A stretch of 64,000 nt of DNA from Azorinus chamasolen (taxonomy: Eukaryota; Mollusca; Bivalvia; Cardiida; Solecurtidae). Under the pieces are notes generated by a model, which was given only the letters and a program-made list of their open reading frames with translations, was not told the DNA's origin and made no database searches. The stretch covers positions 37,226,629-37,290,628 of the forward strand of contig OY755240.1 of the NCBI GenBank assembly GCA_963576725.1. Direction: 5' to 3'. Shown here one piece after another: positions 23,962 to 36,254 of this stretch. Every line of letters starts with the position of its first letter. The first letter of the stretch is position 1. Position numbers and translations under genes: made by a program.

Positions 23962-24826
23962 CGCAGATATGAATGGATTACGTACGACTATCTATCATTT
24001 CAACTTTTATATTGGTAATGGAGTAATAATTTCCCCAGGACGAATGGCAATTTATGCTTGACAGATCCTATAAGAAACCAATGCACACCCTGATCATACA
24101 GCCTCTAAGAGCTGTTTGATCTGGGTCTGCACTGTTTTTAAATTGCGTCAATATATGCTACTAGCATGAAAAGGGTTAATATGACTTAAATGAATAACAT
24201 TACGATCGCAGCTTTGAACTCATCTGAAAGACAACGACATACCAATATTTGGCTATCTGTTATTTCAGGTGGCTCTTTTATACAGAGTAATGATTTATGC
24301 AGGCGACTGCTTTGCGCCGTTTCAAAATAAATTATAATACAATAAGCTACAATAGTTTTCATCTTAATTCTGATATCAACTTAAATCTTGTAGCTGCACT
24401 ACATGGTCGGTCAAACAAGAATAGCTGTAACAGTATAGATTATTAGTGTAGATGCGGTGTATTAGTGTATTAGTGTAGATGCGTTTCGAACTTTATAATT
24501 ATTTAATCAACTGTTTGCATCTCTTCGTCGAATGATACCCAGTTCAACCCTTTACTCCATAGGTACTCATTATAGTGCGTTAATCCATTCCTCCACTCAA
24601 AAATAGTTCCACTTGATACATTCATGAATATGCGCCATAAGAAATATTTCTATATCACAGTAGACGGTAGCTTAAAGCAGGCTGAGAAAAATGCAAAATG
24701 GTCCCATTCAGCCTGTTTTAATCAAACATCTGTCTTCAATACTGAACACAAACTATAGAGTAAAGTGTTAAGGTTTCAAAAAAAGGTATTTCAACAAATA
24801 ATGGTTGGATACAACTCTCCACCCCT
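23958..24826. other. intronic DNA with a fragment related to 54.9-55.9 kb
   Basis: Around 24660-24780 the sequence TAGACGGTAGCTTAAAGCAGGCT...CAGCCTGTTTTAA resembles units inside the TIR element at 54258. Otherwise nothing is recognised. Confidence 0.45.
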
Positions 24827-25090
24827 TTACCCTTTCCCTCATATAAACCTGTTTTCACGCATTTGTCAAGAGAATAGACCTAGATCAGACCGCTCCTAGA
24901 GGAACCGTCTGATCAGGGTCTACTCACTTTGCTAATAGAATTTTATAGATCTGTTTATTTGCTTTCCTAAAATGTCTACAATGCTCCACCTTCCATAATT
25001 CATTATAACTATTTTGTCCATGAATATTCAGTAGGTACATGTACATTTGTATTTAAATTTGGAACACATATAGAACAGGGAAAAGGTTAA
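24827..25090 (+). mobile_element. TTAA-type hairpin MITE (family TTAACCCTTTCC)
   Basis: The left end is TTACCCTTTCCCTCATATAA and the right ATAGAACAGGGAAAAGGTTAA. The central dyad is ATCAGACCGCTCCTAGAGG...CGTCTGATC. It has a small ACATGTACATTTGTATT insertion after the CAGTAGGT core. Confidence 0.75.
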
Positions 25091-25494
25091 TACGCGCGTG
25101 GGGTCGAAACAAATATGACCGAGTGCTCCTGATATCTATAATCTCTGCGCTACGCATTTTCTGAAAATCAGATTGTGAAAACAATTGCTGCTGATATTTT
25201 GTATCTATTTCTTTTTTCTCGAGCATTTACAGTCTGGTAATCGTTAAAATCTTGACTATAAATTGTAGTTTTAGCAGAAAGAAACCGCTTCAGTCTCGGG
25301 TTTTGGGTGAAGGCTATCTATATACGTATGCTATCTAATTTCATTTTGAATTCTAGATCTGACAGTATATTCAATATGCGTTTCTTCAGTTGAAAAAAAA
25401 TGCACATGTGTATTTATATATACATGTAAGCTTTTGTATATATCTTATCTAAATAATTTATACCTAAATCGATTAAACGACTGCCAGTCATAAA

Positions 25495-25717
25495 GGTAGT
25501 GTCCGCGGTGATGCCCCGCAATCCACGCTGATATCAGCACGGACAGCGATGGCTCGGCGGCGGTAATATCCCGTAGGGTAAATTTCGGTCCGCGGTGGAC
25601 ACAGAATTTGTCCGCGGTGATCCATAAAAATTGTCCGTGCTGGAAACCCGCTCTCAATTTATTTTGTCCGCGCTGGTAAAACGGAAAACAAAAAGTCCGC
25701 GGGGCCTGTACTGTAAT
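25495..25717 (-). repeat. GC-rich GTCCGCG repeat element, copy 2, inverted
   Basis: Read on the minus strand it begins ACAGTACAGGCCCCGCGGAC with TTTTTGTTTTCCG, as at 14553. CCGCGGAC/GTCCGCGG recurs about six times at irregular spacing. Confidence 0.6.
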
Positions 25718-27683
25718 CTTAACAACACATCAAACACCAAAGAGTTCATAGGCAATTTCAGTGATGTTGAGTGAGCACAGTGAAAAATACTGCAGCTGCA
25801 TTTTTCTGGAGTGTAAATCTGTAGTGTAGTCTCCTGGTAAATGATGGTCACTTTGAATTGGCTGAAACAGCAGCCTGCTATAACAAGAGGGCCATTGGCC
25901 CTATATCGCTCACCTGAGTTACAGTAATATATTAACATTTTTCAGTGGACAACATTTCTAGCAGATGAGAGAAACTTAGTCCACTGCTTTCACCCTTTCA
26001 CTGCTGAATAAACTTGAACTGGATTCAGATCTAATACCAAGTGACTGGTTGACCAAGATCTAAACTGTTTACAACTTGTGCCATTTTTGACTTAGCTCAA
26101 AATGCCTAAAACTGGTCTTTGAGAAATTCAAATGACGTCAATAAAGCTATGCAATTATACCTTGATCCAGGTATATAGGCAAATAAAGTGCTAGGCAGTA
26201 CATAATGCCAGTTTTTGTGTGAAATGACCAATAAAAATATCTTTAAAAATCTTTTAACCCTTTCCCTCATATAAAGCTGTTTTTACGCATTAGCAAACAG
26301 AGTAAACCCAGATCAAACGACACCTATGGAATATAGATCTGATTCTACAGTTTTTGTCAAAGCAAAAACTTCTCTTCACAGAAATAATGTGTTTTACGCA
26401 TTAAAAATAAGAGCAGACTAGATCAGACGGCTGCTATAGAAGATGTCCAATCAGGGTCTGCTCTGTTTGCATTTGACAAGATATAGATTTGATTTTACAG
26501 GTTTTATCAAAGCTAAAACTTCTCTTTATGGAAATAACAATGTTTTACGCATTAGAAAACAGAGTAGTCCCAGATCAATTTTTGTCAAAGCAAACAGGTA
26601 AAGGGTTAATAGGTGTTTAGAAATAATTCTAGCTCTAGGTGTGAATATCTGATGATAAGTCAATTAAACGGGTCATTATAGTTTTTTTAACAATTGAAAT
26701 TGAGAAGAGTTACTAATTTTTTGAGTAACATTAATTATTGATTGACAATAATTTTGATTAACTTAAAACATTATTTGTTTTAAAAATCAAATTAAAACAA
26801 ATACAATTAGTAGCAAGGAGAAAAGACTTTATTAAACACCTAAATTTCAACTAAATGCAATTAAAGAAGAGTTGCATAATAAAATTTGTTAAAATAAATT
26901 ATCATAATGAAACTTTTTTTTTTCCAATCACATAAATTAACTGCAGAAACAAACATAACATTGTGCAAAGAACTGTGAAACTAAAATGTTAACGGTTTAT
27001 TCCAATGTCTCCCACATTTTGGTTGACAAAATTCCAATAAGTCCCACAATCAAGCCAGACAGGTAATTCAATGGAGCATGCATTAGACTATAGTCAGTAT
27101 CAATTGATTGCTATATAGGTTGCTTGAACTGGCCTACATTAATTGATAATTACTGATAATTACAGTTAATGACTCAAACAAGATGATGGAAAAAGTTGAG
27201 GGTTGAATGTAATTAAAGTATAACATGTAATTAAGTCAGATTGCTTAATTAATAGACACTTAGTATTGTTTGTAATTGTATAAATCACATAAAGCACATA
27301 ATCAAAGTCATATTAAAACATTGTCTTTGATGCAATCGAAAAAATAAATTCTATTAAAGTCTGTCTGATCTTGGTCTACTCTGGTAAACTTTGCAAATGC
27401 GTGAAAACATGTTTATTGACTGTTTCCAGCAGTTTATATCTTAAAATCCGTCTGTTCTTAATGAGATGTTGAGTTATGTTATGAAGGAAAGAAACATATC
27501 TATTAAATTCCGTTAAATTCCATCTGATCTTGGTCTACTGTTTGCAAATGCATGAAAACACGTTTATATGAAGGAAATTGTTAAATTATGACTTTCCAGC
27601 AGTTTTGATCCCGATGAGATGCTGAGTGAAAGGTTTCAATACATATATACACGAAATCCTGAACAGTTTGATGTTTTTCACAT

Positions 27684-27750
27684 TGCTAACAGTTTGGCTC
27701 CAGATCAGACACTGCATAATGTGGTGTCTGATTTGGATTCAAGCTGTTTG
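27684..27750. repeat. dispersed dyad hairpin
   Basis: CAGATCAGACACTGCATAAT is followed by GTGGTGTCTGATTTGG. The inner stem differs from neighbouring members but still pairs. Confidence 0.75.
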
Positions 27751-28300
27751 TTATTTATTTAATTTAAGAAATACCTAATAGTTTCCTAAATATTTAATAT
27801 TCTAAATATGGTAACTAGCATAATGCCTATTTTTTCCTAAAATTACTATTTTTTAGTTAATTAATAGTATTAAAATTAATATATTGTTGGTATTATCTAA
27901 TTTTAGAAATACCTATTATTTTCCTAAATATTTAACTCTTTGCACATAATGTGGCGTCTCATGATTCTCATCATAATCATCTTGATTACCTATGCAAACA
28001 GTTTAGATCCAGATGATAATGCAGAGTCTCATCAGATGCAAACAGGGGGGGGGGCAATGCATAATCATGTTTTCTTAGCTAAGGATTTCCAATATCTCCC
28101 ACATCTAATTTGAGAGACATTGGTAACATCTAGCTGTATAGCACCACAAATCACTCACACTACACACTATGGGGTTAATGGGTCAACATCCCTTTCAAAA
28201 TGCCTTTAATGTTTCGTCTGCAACAAAAAGTTATTGTCATCTGCTTCAATTCTTAAAATAAACTTACTTTCATTTTTTTTCAAAAATATGGTTAAGATGA

Positions 28301-28365
28301 CAAACAGTTTGGATCCTGATGAGACGCTGCATTATGCGGCCTCTCATCTGGATCCAAACTGTTTG
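28301..28365. repeat. dispersed dyad hairpin
   Basis: CAAACAGTTTGGATCCTGAT at the left; CATCTGGATCCAAACTGTTTG at the right. Present at the corresponding place in the second composite copy (33159-33222). Confidence 0.8.
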
Positions 28366-29337
28366 CATAGGTAATCACAGTTTCACCACTAGCATGCAAA
28401 GAGTTAAGAGTCATGCATTGACCTGGAGAGATTTTACTGCCCAGTGCTATAACCTTTTAACTGCAGAAGAGTATTTAACCCTTAATTTCCCTCATATAAA
28501 CTTGTTTTCATGCATCTGCAAACAGAGTAGACCCAGATAAGGTGGCTCCTATAGGATCAGGGTATGCTGTTTGCTAATGGAATTTGATATATCTGTTTCT
28601 ATGCCTTCTAAAACAGCTACACTGTTCCACCTTCCACATTATTATAAGTAGTTACAAATAGAATCACTATTCTGGAGGTACTAGAACTCCAATGCAGTTA
28701 TCTCCCTTTGTCCCTTATGGCTATGCTGATGGGACAAGGGAAATAACTAGCTTCCTGATGTTAAAGTAATATAAAACCCCAGGGTGAGGCCATTTTTGGC
28801 CCAGGGGTCATTATTTGAACATACTTGGTAGTGATACATTAGGTGATGCTTCATACCAAATATCTTAGCTCTAGATTATGTGGTTTCAGACAAAAAGATT
28901 TTTAAAGGTTTCCCTATATATATAAGTCTATGTAAAAACTACAAGCCCCAGGTCAGGGCCACTTTTGGCCCGGGGGTCATCATTTGAACAAACTTGGTAA
29001 AAGACCATTAGATGATGCTATATACCAAATCTAGAAATTGTGGTTTCAGAGAAGAAGATTTTTAAAGATTTAAAAAAAAACCTTTAAAAGTAGTGGGGCG
29101 GGGCCATTTTTTGCCCGGGGGTCATGATTTGAACAAACTTGATAGAGGACACCCTAAGGTACATTTCTGTGAAATTTGGTTGAAATCCTCCCAGTGGTTT
29201 AGGAGAAGAAGTCATTTGAAATAAAAGTGAACGGACAGACAGACGGACGGACGGATGGACAGACGGACGGACGGACAGACGGACGACAGGCGGTCACAAT
29301 AGCTCACCTTGAGCCTTCAGCTCAGGTGAGCTAAAAA

Positions 29338-29749
29338 CCTGGCCACCCCTGGGGAAGAGGCCAATGTTGACCCAAGGGGCATAATTTATATAACTTGTGT
29401 ATAGGACCTGAACATGATGCTATGGTCCAAATATGAATGCTGAGAACCTTCTAGTTTCAGAGGAGAAGATTTTCAAAGTTTTCACTATGTTTCTATTGAA
29501 AACTAGGCACCCCTGGGGCGTGGCCAATTTTGACCCCAGGGGCATAATTTATATAACTTTTGTAGAGGACCTACATATGATGCTATGTGCCATATATGAA
29601 AGCTGAAATCCCAGTAGATTCAGAGGAGAAGATTCTGTAAAGTTCAAATTGTTGACGAGGGACGACGCACGACTCACACCGAAGGACGACGGACATCAGG
29701 CGATCACAAAAGCTCATCTTGAGCACTTTGTGCTCTGGTGAGCTAAAAA
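29338..29749 (+). mobile_element. headless HINE-like family 1 fragment
   Basis: Two units, then GACGAGGGACGACGCACGAC and the tail GAGCACTTTGTGCTCTGGTGAGCTAAAA. The composite element's 3' end directly abuts its first base, so the composite probably inserted into this older copy. Confidence 0.75.
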
Positions 29750-29887
29750 GGGGAATAACTCCAATATATAGATGCTAGAGTTATGGCCCTTGTGCAATGA
29801 CACTTCCGCTTACCATGCTTCTTCCATATGTAAAGTTTCAGATCAATTGAACCAGTAGATAGTTATTTTCCAGACAAGAAAATATGA

Positions 29888-31277
29888 ACAAGAGGGCCAT
29901 GATGGCCCTAAATCGCTCACCTGGTTACTATAGACATATGCATACACTGTATTTCTATGTAAAAATAAGTAAGCTTCAGATTGGGGCCAATATGAAACCA
30001 AGGGCCATAATTTTAGGCCTTGAGTTTCAAATTTGAACAATCTAAATAAAGAAACATTAGATGATGCTTCATATAAGTTTCAAAGTTCCGGGCCTTACAA
30101 TTTCACAGGAGATTTTAAAGATTTTCCTACGAAAAACTGATAAGCCAGGGGCGGGGCCATTTTGGTCCAGGGGTCATAATTTGAACAATTTTGGTAGAAA
30201 ACCATTAGATGATAATAAATACTAAATTTCAAAGGTCTAGGCCTTACAGTTTAGGAGAAGATTTTTAAAGATTTTCCTATGAAAAACTGATAAGCCAGGG
30301 GCCGGGGCCATTTTTGGTCCGGGGGTCATAGTTTGAAAATCTTTGTAGAGGACTATTAGACGATGCTACATACCAAATATCAAAGGTCTAGGCCTTACGG
30401 TTTCAGAGAAGAAGCTTTTTATGAAAAACTGATAAGCCCCCGGGCGGGGCCATTTTGGTCAAGGGGTCATAATTTGAACAATCTTTGTAGAGGACCAATA
30501 GATGATGCTACATACCAAATATCAAATGCCTAGGCCTTACGGTTTCAGAGAAGAAGATTTTTAAAGATTTTCCTATGAAAAACTGATAAGCCCCGGGGCG
30601 GGGCCATTTTTGGTCCGGGGGTCATAATTTGAACTTTGTAGAGGACCATTAGATAATGCTACATACCAAATATCAAATGTCTAGGCCTAACGGTTTCAGA
30701 GAAGAAGATTTTTAAAGATTTTCCTATGATAAACAGATAAGCCCCGGGGCGGGGCCATTTTCGGCCCGGGGGTCATAATTTGAACAATCTTGGTAGAGGA
30801 CCATTAGATGATGCTACATACTAAATACCAAAGATCTAGGCCTTAAGGTTTCTGAGAAGAAGATTTTTAAAGATTTTCCTATGAAAAACTAATAAGCCCC
30901 GGGGCGGGGCCATTTTTGGTCCGGGGGACATAATTTGAACAATCTTTGTAGAGGACCATTAGATGATGCTACATACCAAATATCAAAGGTCTAGGCCTTA
31001 CGGTTTCAGAGGAGAAGATTTTTAAAGATTTTCCTAAGAAAAACTGATAAGCCCCAGGGCGGGGCCATTTTTGGTCCGGGGGACATAATTTGAACAATCT
31101 TTGTAGAGGACCATTAGATGATTCTACATACCAAATATCAAAGCTCTAGGCTTTGTGGTTTCAGAGAAGAAGATGTTTAAGTAAATTGTTGACGACGCAC
31201 ATACGCACGACGCCGGACGCCGGACACTGCCCCCTCACAATAACTCACCTGGCACTTTGTGCCAGGTGAGCTAAAAA
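29888..31277 (+). mobile_element. HINE-like family 1 element with 155-bp units
   Basis: The head ACAAGAGGGCCATGATGGCC with GCTCACCTGG and the tail TGGCACTTTGTGCCAGGTGAGCTAAAA; here the pairing extends to CCAGGTGAGC. About eight units of the GATAAGCCCCGGGGCGGGG type lie between. Confidence 0.87.
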
Positions 31278-31410
31278 GGGGATTAACTCAAAAAATATTG
31301 ATGCTAGAGTAATGACCCTTGTGCATGACACTTCCTTTCACCATGCTTGTTCAATATCTGAAGTTTCAAATCAATTGAAACAGTAGTTAAAGACTTATTG
31401 TACGGACAAG

Positions 31411-34400
31411 AAAATATGGACAAAAGTTTCACTATATGTTTCTATTGAAAACTGACCATCCCTGGGGCGGGCCAATTTTGACCCCAGGGGCATAATTTAT
31501 ATAACTTTTATAGAGGACCTGAACATGATGCTATGTGCCAAATATGAAAGCTCAGAACCCTGTAGATTCTGAGAAGATTTTCAAAGTTTTCACTATATGT
31601 TTCTATTGAAAACTGGCCACCCTTGGTGGGGGAGACATAACAAGCAGACAACAATTCTAAGGCAGATAACATCACAGTACTGAAAGAATGGGTAGTGCAT
31701 AGAACACTGTGGAACTTGTATTAAGTTGAACTTCACAACAGATACACTGATAGGCTCTATATTGATAGCTGGCAGCTTATGAAACAAGAGGGCCATTGGC
31801 CCTATATCGCTCACCTGAGTTACAGTAATACATGTATATTGACATGTTAATTTTTCAGTGGACAATATTTCTAGCAGATGAAATAAGCTTAGTGCACTGC
31901 TTTCACCCTTTCACTGCTGAATAAACTTGAACTGAATTCAGAACTAATACCAAGTGACTAGTTGACCAAGATCTAAACTGTTTACAACTTGTGCCATTTT
32001 TGCCTTAGCTCAAAATGCCTAAAACTGGTCTTTGAGAAATTCAAATGACTTCAATAAAGCTATGCAATTATACCTTGACCCAGGTATATAGGCAAATAGA
32101 GTGCTAGGCAGTACATAATGCCAGTTTTTGTGTGAAATGACCAATAAGAATATCTTTAAAAATCGTTTAACCCTTTCCCTCATATAAAGCTGTTTTTATG
32201 CATTAGCAAACAGAGTAGACTCAGATCAGACAACTCCTATGGAAGCTGTCTGATCTGGGTCTTCTGTTTCTTTTGACACAATATAGATCGGATTCTACAG
32301 TTTTTGTCAAAGCAAAAACTTCTCTTCAGAGAAATAATGTGTTTTACACATTAAAAATAAGAGTAGATTAGATCAGACGGCTGCTATAGAAGCTGTCTGA
32401 TCAGGGTCTGCTCTTTTTACATTTGACAAGATATAGATTTGATTTTACAGTTTTTTTCAAAGCTAAAACTTCTATTTATGGCATTAACAATTTTTTTAAG
32501 CATTAGCAAACAAAAGTAGTCTTTAGTAGGTGTTTAGAAATAAGTCTAGCTCTAGGTGTGAATATCTGACGATAATTCAATTAAATGGGTCATTAGTATT
32601 TTTAACAATTGAAATTGAGAAGAGTTACGTCTACTGTTATAATTAAGTTATATTTACTCAGTTATTTCATTAATATCATACAAGATTCAGACATTTTAGG
32701 ACTTTTTAATGTGTTGTCATCAAATTTTATAAAAAAAAGTTATATTTAAGATGCTTTTTGGGGCAGCAGACTTAATCCACAGTAGTAAGTTTAACACCTA
32801 TCATTGTTGGGGGGGGGGGGGGGAGGGGGGGGGATTATCATGACTTATATCAGTTGGGCCATTGCATAATCATGTTTTCACAGTTTTCTTAAACATTACC
32901 ATGACTTACATCAGTTGGGTTTGGACCCAGATCAAAAGTCTAGATGGTGATCATTTTCCTTGATTGGCTGAATTGTTACTTTCCTATATCTCTCACATCT
33001 AATTTGAGAGACATTGGAAGACACCATCACACTACACACTGGGGTTAATAGGTCAAAATGCCTTTAATGTTTCGTCTGCAACAAAAAGTTATTGTCATCT
33101 GCTTCAATTCTTAAAATAAACTTACTTTCATTTTTTTGCAAAAATATGGTTAAGATGACAAACAGTTTGGATCCTGATGAGATGCCGCAGTATGCGGCCT
33201 CTCATCTGGATCCAAACTGTTGGCATAGGTAATCACAGTTTCACCACTAGCATGCAAAGAGTTAAGAGTCAGGCATTGACCTGGAGAGATTTTACTGCCT
33301 AGCAGCTATAATCTTTGAACTGCTGCTGGTCTGCAGTTTAGGATCTGGAGTTGATATTTAACCCTTAATTTCTCTCATATAAACTTGTTTTCATGCATCT
33401 GCAAACAGAGTAGACCCAGATAAGGTGGCTCCTATAGGATCAAGGTCTGTTATTTGCTAATGGAATTTGATAGATGTTTCTATGCCTTCTAAAACAGCTA
33501 CACTGATTCACCTTCAACATTTTACTATAAATAGTTATAAATAGAATGATACTCTAGCACTCCAATGCAGTTATCTCCCTTTGTCCCTTATGGCTATGCT
33601 GATGGGACAAGGGAAATAACTGTGAGGAAATTACCTTTTAAGTGTTACAGATTCTGATGTTAAGTAGCATAAAAACCCAGGGTGAGACCATTTATGGCCC
33701 AGGGGTCATTATTTGAACACACCTGGTAGTGGTATATTAGGTGATGCTTCATACATAATATCTTAGCTCTAGATTATGTGGTTTCAGACAAAGATTTTTA
33801 AAGGTTTCCCTATATAAGTCTATGTAAAAACTACAAGCCCCAGGGCAGGGCCATTTTTGGCCCGGGGGTCATCATTTTAACAAACTTGGTAAAGGACCAT
33901 TAGATGATGCTATATACCAAATATCAAAGCTCTAGAAATTGTGGTTTCAGAGAAGAAGATTTTTAAAGATTTAAAAAAAAAACCTGTAAAAGTAGTGGGG
34001 CGGGGCCATTTTTTGCCCGGGGGTCATGATTTTAACAAAACTGATAGAGGACATCCTAAGGTACATTTCTGTGAAATTTGGTTGAAATCCTCCCAGTGGT
34101 TTAGGAGAAGAAGTCATTTGAAATAAAAGTGAACGGACAGACGGACGGACAGACGGACAGACGGACAGACGGACAGACGGACAGACGGACGACGGACGAC
34201 AGGCGGTCACAATAGCTCACCTTGAGCCTTTGGCTCAGGTGAGCTAAAAAAGCTTCAAGAGCTTTCTGCATTTTGAGAATTATCCAAATAGTTTTCTCAA
34301 TCTAAAATGAGTGTGTGTTATTTGTCTAAACATAATTTCTACTCTACTGACCAGGCTAATGGTGATTACATAAACACTCACACTGGCTAGTCTTAGTCTG

Positions 34401-35061
34401 ATTTCAGGGGACTCTTTAAACTGTAGTTTCTGATGTGAAGAAGTCTATATACACAGGGCAGGGCCAATTTTAACTTCAGAACTATGATATTAACAAAACT
34501 CATAAAAATATGCTAATTAAATCTATACACTAAATATCTAAGCTCTAGGTCATGTAGTTTTTGACAAGGGTTTTTAAGTTTTTTCCTATGCATAACTAGT
34601 GATCCCATGGGCTGTTTAAGCAGTCAGCTACAGAAAACTGGCCATCCCTGGGGTGGGACCAATTTTGACCCTAGGGGCATAATTAATATAATTTTTGTAG
34701 AAGACCTGAAGTTGAAGCTATGTGCCAAATATGAAAGCTGAGAAACTTCTAGTTTCAGGAGAAGAATTTCAAAGTTTTCACAATATGTTTCTATTGAAAA
34801 CTGAACACCCCTGGGGCGGGTCAATTTTGACCCCAGGGGCATAATTTATATAACTTTTGTAGATGACCTACAGATGATGCTATGTACCAAAGATGAAAGC
34901 TGAGAACCTTGTAGATTCAGAGGAGAAGATTTTTAAAGGTTGAAATTGTTGACACCCGACGACGGACGACGCACGTCAACAGGCGACAGACATCAGGGGA
35001 TCACAAAAGCTCTTCCTGAGCTAAAAAGCTACTGTACTGGTGTACTGTAGCTACTGGTGAG
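31411..35061 (+). mobile_element. family 1 cargo-type element, split by the second composite copy
   Basis: Left part 31411-31793: HINE units, a GGGGGAGACATAAC piece and the GATAGCTGGCAGCTTA.. segment. Right part 34251-35061: AGCTTCAAGAGCTTTCTGCA through units to the 3' end. The two halves align with the uninterrupted copies at 43165-44776 and 48200-49139. The terminal hairpin is broken: CTCTTCCTGAGCTAAAAAGC precedes CTACTGGTGAGCTAAAAA. Confidence 0.65.
31794..34250 (+). mobile_element. large composite HINE-like element carrying MITEs, copy 2
   Basis: Same head, cargo order and tail (TTGAGCCTTTGGCTCAGGTGAGC) as 25883-29337 but about 1 kb shorter. It contains MITEs at 32166 and 33358, a hairpin at 33159-33222, and a G15-A-G9 run at 32809-32833. 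Flanks differ from copy 1 on both sides, so the similarity begins and ends at the element termini. Confidence 0.8.
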
Positions 35062-35544
35062 CTAAAAAGACTAAGTTACATAAGTAAGCAAGTGGTTTGT
35101 TTTTTTCAAATTCTTGGATGAATCATTTCCCTGACCATGACTTAAGTTCATGCAAAGAAATCTTGTGTGGCAGGAATGGGTTTTATTTACTACTCCTTTA
35201 AGTTTAACATCTACCTGTATGTATCTCTTTAATTAAGATATTTACAGAGTACATGTTTCTCATATTGGTTTTCTATTGTATATGGTAAGCACAGGTAGAA
35301 TTTCAGGTAGCTATTATTGTTAAAAGATTTTCATGTGCGAAGCATGCTTTATACCCAGATGAGGGTATATAAGCTCGGCTATTTTGTACTTTCTTCAGTT
35401 TATTTTAGGCATACACCAATTTTTAGCTGTATCATCTCCATTGGTTATCAGAATCCACAGTTTAACGTCACAGTTCGTATCACGTGACTAGAAAGGCACC
35501 GAAAAAAACCTACCTCAGTAAAGTTTGCTTTTGATATTTTTATG
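35062..35544. other. intronic DNA, nothing recognised
   Basis: AT-rich. Contains ATACCCAGATGAGGGTATAT, a short dyad, at about 35352. No gene. Confidence 0.5.
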
Positions 35545-35592
35545 TATGTAACCCTGATGAAGGTACTTTAAGTACCGAAACGTTGGTATATT
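35545..35592 (+). ncRNA. hammerhead-ribozyme-like motif
   Basis: CTGATGA (35554-35560) is followed by one A, a perfect 6-bp stem GGTACT/AGTACC with TTA loop, then GAAA (35577-35580) and CGTTGG. CUGAUGA-stem-GAAA is the hammerhead core. Stem III could only be the self-complementary ACGU, which suggests a dimeric, Penelope-element-like minimal form. Stem I would be ACC/GGT. The extra A before stem II departs from the consensus, and no Penelope protein is nearby. Confidence 0.35.
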
Positions 35593-35896
35593 AAATAAAC
35601 AGATAAATCTGATCTGACTTGGTCGTTCACGTTCCACCACCGTTTTACTACTAGTTTCTTCAGTTTGGTTCAGGACACTTAAAGGTAACTTATACCTTCC
35701 ATCAGAACTGGCTCAACTCTGTCTCCCTCTCTCTTTCTATATCTCTCTCTGTTTGTTATTTAATGTACAATAAAAGAATCATTCCCCTAGAGATTTATTG
35801 AATACTTTTAATCCCTATAATAAGAAATAACCTGGGAAAAGTAACCACCCAACTCACAAACCATGTAGACAAGGCAAGCCGGTTACACTTGAGTGT

Positions 35897-36134
35897 GTGC
35901 ATGGGCCAGTATGACAGATATTGATGATGTGTGCATGGGCCAGTATGACAGATATTGATGCTGTGTGCATGGGCCAGAATGACAGATATTGATGCTGTGT
36001 GCATGGGCCAGTATGACAGATATTGATGCTGTGTGCATGGGCCAGTATGACAGATATTGATGCTGTGTGCATGGGCCAGTATGACAGATATTGATGCTGT
36101 GTGCATGGGCCAGTATGACAGATATTGATGCTGT
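35897..36134. repeat. 34-bp minisatellite, seven copies
   Basis: Units start at 35897, 35931, 35965, 35999, 36033, 36067 and 36101 (GTGCATGGGCCAGTATGACA...). They differ at only a few positions. All three minus frames are open because the unit has no stop in any register; it is not a gene. It ends about 120 bases from the pelota exon at 36255. Confidence 0.97.
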
Positions 36135-36192
36135 ATTTCCTAAGGTGCTACACACCCCGTCAATCTTCCATGTAACTAATAGTATTTGTATA

Positions 36193-36246
36193 GTGTGTGT
36201 GTGTGTGTGTGCGCATGCGTGTGTGTAAGTGCGCGTGTGTGTGTAC
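36193..36246. repeat. (TG)n microsatellite at a pelota donor
   Basis: TG repeat with GCGCATGCG interruptions. On the pelota strand this is a CA repeat starting within about ten bases of the exon's donor site. Confidence 0.97.
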
Positions 36247-36254
36247 TACTGTAC

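Larger units (their letters stand above)
25883..29337 (+). mobile_element. large composite HINE-like element carrying MITEs, copy 1
   Basis: The head ACAAGAGGGCCATTGGCC with GCTCACCTGAG and the tail TTGAGCCTTCAGCTCAGGTGAGCTAAAA pair exactly. Its interior holds TTAACCCTTTCC MITEs (26254 and 28475), dyad hairpins (27684-27750, 28301-28365), a G10 run at 28045 and two ~150-bp HINE units just before a GGACAGACGGACGG tract. The copy at 31794-34250 has the same ends and cargo; 26712-28054 differs between them. Confidence 0.8.

Noticed and set aside
22993..24061. Ser/Leu-rich and Arg/Glu-rich open frames
   Set aside because: Translations of CT microsatellites.
35795..36155. Three overlapping minus-strand open frames with 34-residue repeats
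   Set aside because: They are the same 34-bp minisatellite read in three registers.
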